NCBI GenBank assembly: GCA_028829895.1
Contig: CM054181.1
Location: 67,509,259 to 67,573,258, forward strand
DNA length: 64,000 nucleotides
From: Sinotaia quadrata
Taxonomy: Eukaryota > Mollusca > Gastropoda > Architaenioglossa > Viviparidae
Direction of reading: 5' to 3'
Under the pieces are notes generated by a model. The model was not told where the DNA came from. It saw only the letters and a list, made by a program, of their open reading frames with translations, and ran no database searches. Position 1 is the first letter of the stretch; each line of letters opens with the position of its first letter. The position numbers and the translations under genes are program-made. Below, piece by piece: positions 11,601-48,700 of the stretch.

Positions 11601-12923
11601 TTTGTTTTAAGCTTGTCAAAGTCAGGTACATTGTTGCGCAAAAAAAGATAATTGGTGTCTGAAGCCCACTTAAAGTTGTCGAAGATGCATATTTTGAAAT
11701 CGCAAGCTGTGCACCTCAGCTGGTCACATGTTCTGCAAAATATGGGTCAGTCTTGAAATCATACATTTTATTTGGTAATAAACTAATATGTTCTACAAAA
11801 AATATATACCTGTATACCTTGAGACGAGTCATACACCACAGTCCATGCAGGAAACATAAATCTGAATACCTTAAGATAAAAATAATAAACACTTTAGATG
11901 GTCTCATGTTCTGCCTGATACACATACACGAAAATCTAAAAATAAAACTAATAAACACTTTTGATGGTCTCATGTTCTGCATGATACACATACATGTACC
12001 TGAAAATCTAAAAATAAAACTAATAAACACTTTAGATGGTCTCCTGTTCTGTACAAAACATGTACTTGAAAATCGTAAGGTAAAACAAATAAACGCTAGC
12101 TGGTTTCACGATCTGCACAAAACGTACCTGTAAATTTCAAAATCACAAGCCCTACACTTTAACTGGTCATGTTCTGCAAGAAACATATAAACCAGCCTTT
12201 CATAATCTGGAGGAACCCTTGAAATAAGTTTAGGTCTCAGGAAAACCCTGCATAAAAATTACTATACTTATGATTGTGATTTTTTCAATCACAATCTCTC
12301 TGGAAACCACAAGTGACCTCTTATGGAATGCTAGGGTTCAGGGGAACCTCAGCTGAGAAACCCTGTTCTAAACCGTGATACTCACTGAAAGCCATTCATT
12401 CACTTTGGCTGGACATGTTTATAAGAAACATAACTATAATACCTTGAAATTAAAAGCCATGTATCTTAGTTGGTCACAGGTTTTGCAAGAAACACATTAT
12501 CTGTTTACCCTGAGATTGAAAGCCATTAACTGGTCACATGTCATTATAACTTCACATATGTCTCTATTTTTATGAAAACAACTAACAGTGCCATCTGGAA
12601 AACACTTGTATGACATATTTGTAAGAGGAATAATGTCAGGTTCAAAGGATCCAGTAGTATTTAATTTTGCCCAGATTAGAAAATAAATATTAAAGTAATA
12701 TATTTGTGTCCTTGCATATGTAGATAAAATAAACAAAAAATTCACTACTGTATTTTAATATCTTAATCCTGATTTTTCACAGCTAAGCTGTAATACTAAG
12801 CCATTAAGCATATATACTAAAAAGGTAGACTGCCACTAAAGGGAACTTAACAACAGAAATGTGAAAGTCAAGCTGAGCATAATGCAATAGTACATTGTGA
12901 GAAACACATGCATGCATGCATTT

Positions 12924-12971
<48 letters not shown>

Positions 12972-15900
12972 AGGCCTAAATGAATGAAGTTGTAAAATCT
13001 AGCTCATTATCATTTTAAAGTAGAAAGGAGACTTATGATGCACAAGTCACATGATGGGAGGTGATTCAGAAATCAAAACAAAAATAAATTCACTATTCAA
13101 TGAACCGGGATGTGAGAAAGTTGCAAACAAATAAACTGTTATAAAACAATGGATTTAGTCTTATGCAAATGCAAGTTAAAACTGACTGGAAAAAACCTGA
13201 TTGAATGATTCATCAGGACAGTCTTCAAGACTCCTGTACATGCCCTTTTTTGAAAAAAAGATGTGACTATTTGCTAATTATATGAAAGGATGTTATTATT
13301 AAATACTTTATTGTAATATGTTGTTTGCAGAGCAGTGAGCATGTAACCCAGGAATTAGTCCTATAAGTTTCTTAAATATAAACATTTTACTTAAAATTGC
13401 TATTAATTAATTGCAGAGTTTTAAGGGTTGGACCCCAAACCTTGGATTCAACAATTATGATCAATGTGTGATCCAAGTAAAGATGTCTCAGTTAGAATTG
13501 ATGTAGAATTGAGCCTATTCTTATCTGCAAGTAAAAGATCTACGGGGTACTGTATTATGATGTGGCATGATAAGCATTGAGAAAAGGTGATATTGTGACA
13601 AGGACAAACGTGCTGGCTATAGTAGAATGATTCTTGATTTCTGAATATAAAAGAAATAGAAAGACACTCCTGAAGTGTAATACTGATGTAGAAACTGGAC
13701 AATGCAATGAAACTGATAATAAATAGCACAGTAATAGTAATTACTGAATGAAATGAAATAGGAATTTAGCTAGGTTTTCAACTAATATCCTGGGATTAGT
13801 GTAGTAGAACTTCATCTCTAAACTTTTAATTAACAATTTAATTATTTTGTTATATAAATATTTTTAAAAATTAATCGTTGTGTCAATTCTTTATCATCTT
13901 ATGTAAAATTCACACTATAATGTTTCTATCCTATTGTCATGTTATTTGTCTGGGGGCCTCTAATGAGCCAACATTCAACTACTCATCACAATGTCACAGA
14001 CTATTAATTAAATTTATATAGTAGCCTGGCACACAAGAAATAAACAAATTTAAGTGCATTATAAAATTTCATAACTAACTGGAATCTAATATGATTTATA
14101 TTACAACTCATAGCCTTTTTATTGTAGAACAAACATGTATGAAATGGTTATTATTAATACAATCAACTAGTTTTCCATGCATAAATTGCCAAGACAAACT
14201 GATATGTTAGACTGTTTTCATTGTTTCAACCATACATTATTCTGACTGTTAAAAAATGACAAGTTGCAAATGGACAAAACAGAAGAGTCTAATGCTTTTT
14301 ATTGTTCATTAAATAATGTCATCCAGTTTTATAACCTTACTGCATATTTCATAAATTGTGGTAGGTCTTTCAATAATGTAAGAACTGTTGCTATGAATGC
14401 ACACAATTCAAAACATGCAAAGTATACCTTTTACACATATATGTTTGTACTCTTCAGGCACCACCCCACCACATTGTCTTTAGAAACTACTTTTACTACT
14501 GTAACAATGTAATGATATAAAAAAAACCATGAATTTAACAATACCATTCTAGCAATGTAATGATGCAACAACCCACACACAGATTCAAAATACCATTCTC
14601 ACTGAAAAAATTAACATTCATCATCATACTATTCTAACAATGTAATGGGAGGGGGGGGGGGGGGAAAACAAACAAAACAAAACAAAAAAACTTCACATTT
14701 TAAATCTAATAATGATGAATAAAAAAGAATTTCATAATGCTAATTTTTATTAAATGTAATAATGTAATAATTGTAGCTAAATTTGATACAGCCAAAACAT
14801 TCCTTTGGTAAACAACATAACAATTAAAAAAGTGAAAGGCATGACAAGATTCACACTTTAATTCTGTAAACAAAGTAACAAGACTCAGCACTGCTGAGTG
14901 CAATTTTACAAAAAAACAATTTAAAATATATTTTATGACAAGGGCTATCTGTTCTGTTGGGCATATACTGATTCCTAAAAATAAAAATGAAATTACCTTT
15001 GACTAATAGTGCTTCCTTGTCCAACTGGATGACTACTCCCCCCTAGAAACACTGGATAACACCTGAAACACAGAAATCAATTACTGCAATACAGTTAAAG
15101 ACTAAGTGAAGTTGTGAAAGAGTTATTTCTAATTTTAATTCAAACAAATAAAGATAAGTTTCTGTGCGTTGAGCAGCAACTTACACCAGCTTGTCCAGGT
15201 GTAAAAAAAAGACTGTCATATTAGGCCAGTCACTCAAATTGCAACATAATGTAAATCATTTAATATAATAATGCATTTGCTTCAACAATGTCTTCGGTTT
15301 TTAATATTCTTAGCACTGATTTTAGTTTCTGCTGCTTTTCCTTGAAATTAGTTATGTCTGTATTGATAGAAAATACACACTCTCTCTCATCAATGGTTTT
15401 GTAACCTAAATTTAGCACATGGGACAGCAAATAAATGTATAGTTCTCGAAATCCTTACTTTCTGGCAGATTCTGGATGATATTTTGGAACTGTCTGATCC
15501 TCTTTTGCAGAGGAATTTGAAATCTGCAAATATTCATGAAATTAAATCAACAGCAGAATTATTAGCAATGATTACAAATTTAAGTGTAAAAGATGTACAT
15601 TTAATATGTAGAAAGAAAAATTCTTATTTCTATATTTAATATCATTGATTAGTACAATAATTATAGTTAAATAATGAATTACCAATCCATCTACAATCTG
15701 TATATGCTGATCAAGGCTATAGAAAAAAGTAAAATCTAAATATTTATTGTACACAAACGTGCATATACTTGCATTTGCAAACCAAGCATTGACACTGAAA
15801 TCATTATATATAATCTACAGATAAAATTTAACAAGCTATTGATATAATTTATTTCTCCACTCCCCAATGTAAATTAGGATAATCTCTGAAAGTTTAATAT

Positions 15901-18900
15901 CTAAGGCAGTAATTTTTAGTTTTAGATTTCTTGAAAGAAGTTGTGTATCTATTGTCAATAACTTATCAAATATTATAAAACATTTTATTATTAGGTTTCT
16001 AAAGATGTGAACCTTAATATTTTTTATAATTATTACAATATTATATTTTTAAAGATGTGAACCATAATACTTTCTCATATAAACTGGAAATAAATTGAAC
16101 ATATGAAAAATAAGATCTATGGCCATGTTGCCTACCTGACATGCTAACATTAAAAAAAAGAAGCTCATGAGAGTGAAGCTTGTTTTTTTGTCTTCTTTAT
16201 TTCTGTTTTTCAATTTTTTGAAACATTAAATGCGTTCTTCATTCTATTCTATCTTACTTGTTCCTACATGCTTACTAAGTAGTGTAAAATGTCTAAAGTT
16301 TCCCCCCCATAGCAAAATTGTGAACATTAATAAGTTAATATTATTACATTCATAAACATATTCAAAGCTTGCCACCACATATTACATGTCACAGTTTCAA
16401 TACATAAATGATGACAGCATTATTGATGTATATGAGTAGTGTGGAATTAGAAACCAAACAATAAAGTACAAACTTTTTTATTATATTATGAATGGAAGCA
16501 ACTTATTTATGATTTTTATCTGACTAAAAAAAAATGCAATTTTTATAATAATTCATTTATTTTAATTATGGATGAAAATCCAGCCAGAGTTCAATATGTA
16601 TTATTTATATAAAAAAGGCAAAGCCGTAAATGTTTATACTAAAAGAGTACTTACTGAGGAAAAATAATTATACAGAGTATAATGCTTTCATTTTAAGTGA
16701 CTTCCTACCCCAAACCGGGATAAGTTAGCTTGCACAAAGCACACCATTCATATCAATGTTGACAATAAAACGTATGCTGCAAAAGCCAACAGTTAGACTA
16801 TAACATTCTTTTTAAAAAAAATCATTAGTTCTCAGTAGACAGATAACAAATATTTTGAAATATTACCTTCTGTAAATTCTGACATGTCAACACTTTGCTG
16901 ATAGAAAATTGTGCAAGGTATTTAGACCCACTGCTGCAGCAATCTCCTTCAAAACAAGCACCAGCACTAGCAGATTTTTTGTATACATGTATTTGCACTT
17001 TGAAGTTAAGGATTTTTCGACATTCACTATCAGAGAGTATTTCTGTTCCATTTCGAATATCCAAATCAATAGGGAGATGGTTCACAAGCACAAGAGGTTC
17101 ATTGAAATCAGAATCAAAAGAAACTGTGTTTACAATGCTGTGTGCTTCAGCCTCACTGGTGAGTGAAACCATGTGTGTATCAGCATCATCGCTATCACTC
17201 TCATCAAAGAGGCACTGTCACTATATCCAGATGATCCAAAGTAATCAAAAATCAGTTTGCCTATATCATCAGTGTCATTTCCATGTAAAATGTTGCTTTT
17301 TCAAGCGGAGTGATTAAGGGCGTCAACAAGTGTTTTCATCTTACGATTGCTGCCATCTTTGAAATGCTTTGCTTGTCATTGGTGTGGGTGGATCACGTCA
17401 AGTACCTGGCCAATACCAGATGGGAATTTCCTTCCTAGTGAAGCAATTGTTTACAGGTATGCTATTATTTCCAGAGTTCTTATTGGCTTTCTATTTTAAA
17501 ACTTTAGCTCCTCGGAAACTCTGTTTCTAACAAAGAAAGGAATGCTGTTTCCGGTGAAATGTAATAAGACAGGCAGAGTGGAAGGGTGATGTGCTGGGCA
17601 AAGTTGGTGTTTGTGTAATAGTTGCAGCAATTTTTTCAAACACAAAAAAAGGGGTAGGTGTATTAAATTAATTTTAAAGCATTTTTCAAGGAAACATCAA
17701 GACTTGTTCTTTTAAGAATAATGTTTCCTGATGCCATTTCAGGCAAAATGTCATTTTTACCAACCTGAGCCCCCCCCCCCCCCTTCATCTTATATTTTCC
17801 ATGCTACCGCAAAATAGCATTGGGATAAAGTGACTGAAACCATCGTGGATGGTCACACATATGTCCTCAAACATTTGAATGAACAATACCTTTTGCAGCA
17901 AAGTGCTACAATAATTGTTGTACATCTTTATTTTTTTTGTTTTCATAATTTAGTAATGTTTGAATTAACTCAAGAAATGATTTGAGTGAATGAACCATTT
18001 TTGTATTTAATAATCTTTTTTGTCTACATATTAGAAAACATTAATCCTGTACATTTGAATATATGATTTTGTTATGAATATAAGGAATGTTTAATCATGA
18101 TTGATTATTAATTACATTGTTAATTATTTATCTTGTTCTTATGTATTGTATTGAGAAGGCAAGCATTGTGGTGTTCTATATGTAGGTTTTAGTACAAAGA
18201 AGTTATTAATGGGGTGGCAACAGTAATAGAAGGATATCCAGAATATAGTCAGGCTAATCATAACCCAAGAACATAGTGATAATAATAACTTCAATTCCAT
18301 ATCTCCTACATGTGGAATGGTCCAGTGTAATTAGTTCCCCAATCCAAGTAACTGAAAATTAAGCAAGTTTGGTAAGGTTATTTTCCTCTGAATTTGAATG
18401 ATTTCCATTTATCGTATTCACAACTAATTTTAAATAAGGTATGTTAAATTTGTGGCACTGAAGAGTTTAATACTGTTAATACTTCAAGTCTTTACAAATA
18501 TACCTTTTCTTTCTTCAAGTCTTTATCAAGAGGTATGTCAGAAAGGATGTCACTGATATCTTCATCCAGATTTTGTCTGAAATAAAAAAGCAGCAGACAA
18601 GCAATAATCCCCATTCATGATGATAATAACTGTTTTGCTGCTGAGCTAAAATTAATTTTAAAAGCTCTAAGCATTGTATATGTTTTCTAAATACTTATTT
18701 AAAGATTTCAAATACTTATATGATACACAAGAAAGATGTGCTCCCCTTCAAAAGTATAAAACTAAAATAAGATATAATAAATATATTCATACAGGAGGGG
18801 AAAGATGATTGTAGACTAAATGCATACTACCTATCATTTCTATTTAAGCACAGTACCTCAATAAATGAACTCTTAAAAGCTGGCAACTAAGATGCAAAGA

Positions 18901-20776
18901 TTGGTACACACAAAACTAGGACTTTAATACTGTAGGCTAAATGTATTTTATGTTATTAATATATTTGTGTTGAAAACATCTATTGTTGCTGTCAGAAAAT
19001 GCCAAGAACTAACCAAGTTTAGGTAATGCATAAATTCTCATTATTACTTCAATACTTGACAGTGAGAATTTAAATTCTACAAGTGAAATGACCAAGTTCA
19101 GATGTTACAAACATTATTATTTAGTAGTGAGAATGCTATATCTATCAGGAACCAGAGTAAAGTATATCTATACAGATAAGTCCATTCTGATGTAGACAAA
19201 AACAGAAATTTATTTTCATAAAGTGTTTACTAATTTATGAAAATTAATTTTTAATTCATGATAATAAAAACAGATTTGTCAAAATGTCAATGTTGTATAT
19301 AATTGATCTTATGATTAGATGATTAATGAAAATTTAATGTTATAATTTCTGTCACTGGTTGTGCCTTAAATTCAGGAAATATTACCTTTCTTCTGAAAAT
19401 GCATCATTCATTTTCTTGAACAAATAAAATACAACAATCCTTTAGAAATGAAAGTTTAAAAGTTTTGCTCACTGATTAAATGAAATTAATTAATTCAGCA
19501 GTCCTTATAACATTCTCTTCCATATTCTTCTAGTAAGAATCAATAATTTGGAAGTAAAAGTCCTTTTTAACTCAGGAAACAGGGAAAATGTTATTTCTTC
19601 AATCTAATATAATGTTAAACTGAGATTATTATTGCCAGGTGCAATATTTATAATCTAAATTAAATATAAGAATTAATTTACATTGTCCTAGGTAAAAGAT
19701 GTCTGCTAAAAAGATGCTTTGATTCAATGTTTAATCAAATATTAAACCAATTAAAATAGTTAATTAAATAGTTAAAAAATTCCCACCAAAAAATTACATT
19801 TATTTTAATGCTTTCAGAACATAATATATATATATATATATATATTTTAGAATACTTTCATGTTCATATCATGGTGCTTAATACCATTTATATATATTGA
19901 ATAAAAGTTTTGTTTTAAAAAAATCTTATAAAGAGTTTATTAGAATAAATAAAGAAATGAATTAATTAAATGAATGATATAAAGTGTAAATAATGTACTC
20001 TATTGACTTTTTAATCCCGAACTTCATCAGATCTTTTCTTGCCAAGTTTAAGTTGTATTATCACTAAAAACATGCTGATTTACTTTGCTCATAGTCTTCT
20101 GATTATTTTTTTTTATCAGTCTGGTGGATTCTAAATAAATAATAAAAGCTAAACCTTAGGATGCTGAACTCTAATCATTGATGTGTTTCCTTTGTAAAAA
20201 TGCATATATTTGGCGATGTCTTTCTTTGCATTATGCTGGAAAAAATAATATAATTTTATTATATCAATATTATTTATATACAGTATTAAAGATATTACAC
20301 CTATGAGTATGGAGGAAAATGAAAGAGAACATCAGCTTTTGACGTTAAAGGGGAAAGAAATGTGGATGGTAATGAATATGAGTAGCAATATATTCATAAA
20401 ACGTAATGGGGGAAAAACCCAGCAAATGATACCTAAAACATAAAATGACTGTAAAGAAAGATATTTCTATTAGTTAAACACCTTTAGATCAAGTTTCTAC
20501 GAGCAATTAAAATTATTTTAAAAAATAAAATCCTACTTAATCATACCGTTTGTACAATAAATCAACTTAAGAATGAAACCTCTGACCATCTAACTACTTG
20601 CTCTTTATTTTAAACTTACGGTAATTATTATTTTTAATAATTATAGCCTACTAATGTAGGTATGATTTTAACCTTTTCGATACTTTCGGTCTACTTTGGG
20701 TGTCATTCTTAGCTTTTTCCTTTTCCAAATATTTCGTTTCTACTTCGTCTAGTAAATCATCTATATCATCCGCCAT
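8574..20776 (-). CDS. CFAP418: CFAP418 (C8orf37 homologue), cilia- and flagella-associated protein 418
   Basis: In vertebrates this protein sits at the base of photoreceptor and other cilia; human mutations cause retinal dystrophy and Bardet-Biedl syndrome 21. Six minus-strand exons (20776-20673, 18576-18504, 15523-15459, 15062-14997, 11732-11584, 8671-8574) join in frame to 555 nt, 184 residues, versus 207 in human. The N terminus [16 protein letters not shown] matches human MAEDLDELLDEVESKF. The C-terminal conserved domain has [14 protein letters not shown] (82-95), [12 protein letters not shown] (104-115), [18 protein letters not shown] (about 130-147), [12 protein letters not shown] (158-169) and the final KWVCGKH. 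The paired cysteines (105, 110, 113, 158, 159, 161, 181) suggest a metal-binding or structural role. The middle linker is short and poorly conserved. It is convergent with eIF6 and divergent from VAP, with which it probably shares a promoter. Confidence 0.95.
8672..11583 (-). other. CFAP418 intron 5
   Basis: 2.9 kb. It contains a 70-76 bp minisatellite (10710-11153); the rest is unremarkable AT-rich sequence. Minus-strand open frames at 8948-9322 and 9413-9700 show no recognisable domain. Confidence 0.8.
10710..11153. repeat. 70-76 bp minisatellite, ~6 copies
   Basis: Units contain ggaaagatctaa, gatgaaccctatggttgact and ggtatctcctacagtatgct; starts fall near 10710, 10788, 10859, 10932, 11006 and 11081. 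Confidence 0.93.
11584..11732 (-). CDS. CFAP418: CFAP418 exon 5
   Basis: 149 nt. The acceptor TTTTGCAG ends at 11733 and the donor GTATGG begins at 11583. Encodes Arg103 (split) then [15 protein letters not shown] ... [18 protein letters not shown] ... R, with the last G starting Gly153. Aligns with the human segment RACDHLRCIACDF ... YLFFRNNMPEFHKLKAKL. Confidence 0.95.
11735..12560 (-). repeat. tandem array of the CFAP418 exon-5 3' splice site plus exon start
   Basis: Reading the minus strand, about eight to ten diverged 60-75 bp units repeat the sequence that ends at and enters exon 5: TTGCAGAACATGTGACCAGC and the following ~35 nt. The clearest copy (12178-12124) reads TTGCAG, AACATGACCAG, GTGTAGGGCTTGTGATTTT and then CAG|GTACGT. 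Apart from a 2 nt deletion it would encode [14 protein letters not shown], like exon 5's [14 protein letters not shown]. Another (12487-12440) reads CCTGTGACCAACTAAG and encodes [13 protein letters not shown]. Partial copies lie at 12549-12500 and 12418-12372. The 11870-12110 units keep the acceptor (ATGCAGAACATGAGACC) but have drifted. The functional exon forms the end unit of the series. Confidence 0.82.
12190..12365. mobile_element. hAT-like fragment inside the exon-5 array
   Basis: The right end ggggaacctcagctgagaaaccctg (key part 12345-12365, read in reverse as CAGGGTTTCTCAGCTGAGG) looks like a Charlie-type hAT terminus. It is preceded by gaggaacccttgaaat and caggaaaaccctgc motifs common in such elements. 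I do not see a matching left end or an 8 bp target duplication, so the call is tentative. Confidence 0.4.
12925..12968. repeat. (CA)n microsatellite
   Basis: 44 bp uninterrupted CA run, preceded by a short catg repeat. Confidence 0.97.
14997..15062 (-). CDS. CFAP418: CFAP418 exon 4
   Basis: 66 nt; completes Lys81 (AA|G) then [21 protein letters not shown], ending AG that begins Arg103. Acceptor GTTTCAG, donor GTAATT. Equivalent to human [20 protein letters not shown]. Confidence 0.95.
15459..15523 (-). CDS. CFAP418: CFAP418 exon 3
   Basis: 65 nt, phase 0 in; encodes [21 protein letters not shown] plus AA. Acceptor ATTTGCAG, donor GTAAGG. The sequence itself is poorly conserved linker, but its phase joins exons 2 and 4 perfectly and the splice sites are strong. 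Confidence 0.85.
15524..18503 (-). other. CFAP418 intron 2
   Basis: 3.0 kb; holds the degenerate coding relic at about 16864-17450 and a poly(C) run at 17769-17783. The rest is AT-rich without recognisable features. Confidence 0.8.
16864..17450 (-). pseudogene. degenerate protein-coding relic, unidentified
   Basis: The minus strand reads as protein-like sequence over ~195 codons in two frames. From 17450 it runs [20 protein letters not shown], a TGA, then [20 protein letters not shown], a TGA, then [20 protein letters not shown]. After a one-base shift near 17211 it continues [17 protein letters not shown] and on through about 110 open codons to 16864. Composition (acidic Asp/Ser tract, more CpG) differs from the surrounding intron. 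Two in-frame stops plus a frameshift indicate decay. It lies in CFAP418 intron 2 on the same strand. I do not recognise the family; it could be a transposon-encoded protein or a retrocopied host gene. The plus strand is also open for 140 codons here, which I treat as a shadow. Confidence 0.4.
18504..18576 (-). CDS. CFAP418: CFAP418 exon 2
   Basis: 73 nt; completes Arg35 (AG|A) then [20 protein letters not shown] and KKEK, comparable to the human DDLDSLINEILEEPNLDKK stretch. Acceptor ATTTCAG, donor GTATAT. Confidence 0.9.
18577..20672 (-). other. CFAP418 intron 1
   Basis: 2.1 kb, very AT-rich, with a TA microsatellite at 19824-19845. An exon-like segment at 20235-20155 is discussed among the rejected items. 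Confidence 0.8.
20673..20776 (-). CDS. CFAP418: CFAP418 exon 1 (start codon)
   Basis: 104 nt of coding sequence; ATG at 20776-20774, [20 protein letters not shown] and on to SK plus AG; donor GTTAAA (non-optimal but GT). The context GCC-free agaATGG and the match to human MAEDLDELLDEVESKF fix the start. Confidence 0.93.
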
Positions 20777-21209
20777 TCTGGAGGAAAGTGCAATAATATA
20801 CTGCACAATATTTCTGCCAATTAAGGCAATAAATGTAAGAGCAATTCACTTTTCGGCGCACGATGTGTGGTTGTTTACACTAGCAGCGTCACTACCCGAC
20901 ATGTGCGTTTCCAGTGTATAATTTTAATTGTCTCAAGCGGAAGTAACAGTTGATATTGACTAATCATTTTTTTTTTACAAGAAAAAACACAAGTTATTTA
21001 TTAAGAAGTATTTTGGTCTTTCAGTTAAAATATGTGATGCTTTATCACAAGTGTTTCGTTTTTCATTAATAAAAATAGATTGGCGTTTTACCTTTTTCTC
21101 GAGTAATGAATTGCGCATGCGCTGTCCACATACGAGCTTTGGAACAGATGCCGAATTTCATACAATTAAACTAATATAAATTTACCTGAAGACTGTTATC
21201 TTCACTGTA
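20777..21209. promoter_or_regulatory. bidirectional CFAP418 / VAP promoter region
   Basis: 433 bp between the two divergent start codons. It has more CpG than the flanking introns. It contains the palindrome TGCGCATGCGCT (21112-21123), matching the NRF1 consensus YGCGCAYGCGCR except for the last base. A forkhead core TGTTTAC (GTAAACA on the other strand) lies at 20872-20878. No TATA box is placed convincingly for either gene, as is usual for housekeeping CpG promoters. Confidence 0.65.
21112..21123. promoter_or_regulatory. NRF1-like palindrome
   Basis: TGCGCATGCGCT, with the 10 bp GCGCATGCGC core perfectly palindromic, 87 nt upstream of the VAP start codon. NRF1 sites are common in bidirectional housekeeping promoters of animals. 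Confidence 0.65.
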
Positions 21210-45747
<24,538 letters not shown>

Positions 45748-48700
45748 GCTTTGTGTCAATCGTTTTCTCTCTATCTCTCTCTCTATGCTGTATTCTGGAC
45801 TAGGGAAGGGGGTTGGGGTGGAATCACTGTGTTTGCTGTACAGAGTCAAAGCGACCACAGTTAAATTGATTGTTTACAGACTTTGATTCTACTGGACTGT
45901 TCTAACAATGGAGACTTGTTCATTAATAATAATTACAAGAGTTTTTACATGGAAATACTTTAGAAATGTTGTGAAAGAGTGATATCCCTTTGCAGGATAG
46001 TTGATAGTAAGCTGGTAAAGATTTAAATTTGAGAGGGTTGTCATTGTTTGAGCTTCAACAGATTTCTTCTGGTTTTTTGTTTAAATCTCAGATTTGTATT
46101 TTTTTTTTTAATCCCCCACAAAGAAGTCTATGCAGAGGAGTCAAGGCTATCTAAGGCGCCAAGACAATTATCATGATAAATTTTTTGTTAGCAGTTTACT
46201 AAATATTTATGAAAGCTAAATAATACAGTATAAGATAAAGAAAAAAATGTGTGTGTGGAATACATTATGCACACCCACACATAAATACAAATCTTTTCCA
46301 TATTTAGTTCAGTGTTTGTAATGGTAGACATGTTTTTAACCTGCCTCTACATTTTCTCAATTTAGTACACAATTTTGTATCTGAAAGTACAAAAATGCGA
46401 TATTTTACTTTTAAAATATGTTGACAGTGATTCTTATTAATTACCTAGATTGCATAGTTTCTAATTATACATTGGTCACAGCTAGTTTGTATATAGTTCT
46501 GTATTGATTGGACTGTGGCTTGAATATACTGTACAAAGTCTGGTTTGAGTTTTAAATCACCATTGTCTGGTGTTGAATAGTATAGAGAAAGAAGAAGCAA
46601 AGTGTACCATCAAATAGTTTTCATTGAGGATTTACCCTTTATGATGAAAGAACAATTTTGAAAATTCTCCTCAGGCATGTAAAAATTTAGATATTACAAA
46701 ATAATTAGGTTTAAATTACATGTGTGATAGTCGAATTTACAGAAAAGGAATAAACTGTACTAGAAATTTATGTAAAGCTGTAATAACATATTTACCATTT
46801 TCATTCTTTGGGTATAAAAACAGTGAAAAAAGATACTAGATAGAGAGCAACAATATAATTTTCACTAAAGTTGATATCTCATATTTCATTGCTTGTTTAT
46901 GGAAGGTTCAAAAATAATAGTCCTTTGAAAATGGTGTGTTAGGGAGAGTGAAATAGTCGTCTTTTTACCCATTTAGGCATTTTGTTTAGGATGAGTTAAC
47001 TCTGGATTTATGCTATAGAGAAGGACTCTGGGATCACGCTAAAAGAGTTACAAAGGGAAACTTAAATAAAAAATTGAATTTAAATGGATTTTTTTTTAAA
47101 TTATCAAAGATATATCATTCCTATGAAGTAGAGATGAATTACTGTTCACAGTTTCATTCAGAATAACTGAAAGTCAGACAATTTTAAGATAACTAAATAA
47201 TTCTGCTGCTTGAGTTTTTATATTTTCTAATTTGCCCAAGATTAAAATCTTTCACTTAAATCAGTCTAGTTTTTCCCTAAAACAAAAAAAGTATGCGTGT
47301 ATGATATTTTAGGATCACCAGATGACTTGTTTGTTTGTGTCTGTCTCTTTCTATTTTTAGAAGATAATTTAAATGTCTTTTAAAATATTATCATTGTGAG
47401 TTAAAAGATTTAATTGGGAGTAGCATTTAGATTTTTTTTTAATAACCCTTGTCTGGTATTATCAATCTGGTGTAGTAGTACTGTTCAGCACATTGTAGTA
47501 AATGTTGGTGCAATTTTGAGTTTCTGATGCATGATTAGAGCATTGCATTTCTTTGTCACATCAGAATCCATAAAAAATCTTAAATTCCATTCGCATGAAT
47601 ATTGGATTTAATTATACTCTCATTGAGAATCTGTGCTTGTTTGCTGATTTACTAAACAGCCACAGCTAGGAGAAAATATGAGATCCTTTTAAGTCATAAA
47701 GTTCAAAGTAATAATGCCACCTAATTCTTAGTATTTCATGAACAAAAAAAATTAAAACAAATTTACAAGTATTCTACTTTTCACATACAACTCTATGAAA
47801 GTTTGAAGTTATGTGATTATTATAACATTAATTCAGCTTTTAAAATGCATACTATTTCAAAAGCAGATTTATTTCTGTCTTTATTGAGTGTATATATACT
47901 TATACTTACTGTTGATTGCAATCCTCTCAAAAGAAGACAATGTGATTCCATGTGTTACTAAAGGCAAATGAGTTTAGTAAATTTAATTTGATGTGCTAAT
48001 TAAATAAATCTTAGGGTGTGTTTGTGTGTGTGTTTGTGTATTCAGTATGTTTAATGATGAATATGTTAAAGAAATGTTTGTGATGGAGAAACATTATATG
48101 TTGCATTACTAGATTCTGTTTTGTTTCCCTTATATAGGCCCATTAATCAGGAACTTAACCTGAGACTCTTTTTCCTCTTTCATCACTAGATCTATTTTTA
48201 ATGGTCCTTTGCATTTGTACAGAAAATTTGACCTTGAAGGCTGTGGTCTTGAGAAACCATTGGTGTGAAGTACCAAGCATCCCCTAATTCATTTGTTTTT
48301 GAATTATTTTCTCAGTGCTTAGATAACTTTCATGACATTGTACAGGTTTGTACTTAAGTCCTGTATGATTATTATGGAAGTGATGAAAATTATAATTGTA
48401 GAGTTTTATAATTTAATTTCTGTATGATTGGTATGAAATTGATGCCAATTATTATATTATTAGACTATTCCTACATATATATATATGAAAGGTTTTCTGA
48501 ATTAAATATGTTTAGTTTGTTTTCCTGAAACACAACATTGAGTTCTGTATGCTGTTGTAATTTCCTATATCAGGAAATAAATAACACATAATGTTAAGGA
48601 TTTCTACTGCATATAACAAGCAGAGAAATAACAGAAACATTGAAGTAATGCAGTATAATATTGCTTAGAGCAAGCATAGAAGCTAATGTTTGAAGCAATA

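Larger units (their letters stand above)
11733..14996 (-). other. CFAP418 intron 4
   Basis: 3.3 kb. Next to exon 5 it carries the exon-5-derived tandem array (11735-12560) with a hAT-like fragment inside it, then a CA microsatellite (12925-12968) and a poly(G) run (14647-14664). Nothing recognisable in the remainder. Confidence 0.8.

Noticed and set aside
16895..17317. 140-codon plus-strand frame over the CFAP418 intron 2 relic
   Set aside because: The opposite strand gives the more protein-like reading (acidic tract, continuous across the frameshift); treated as its shadow.
20155..20235. Exon-like minus-strand segment in CFAP418 intron 1 (acceptor TTTTCCAG, open 27 codons, donor GTTTAG)
   Set aside because: In the phase required by exon 1 (ending AG) it hits a TGA, and exons 1 and 2 already join in frame without it; at most a cryptic exon.
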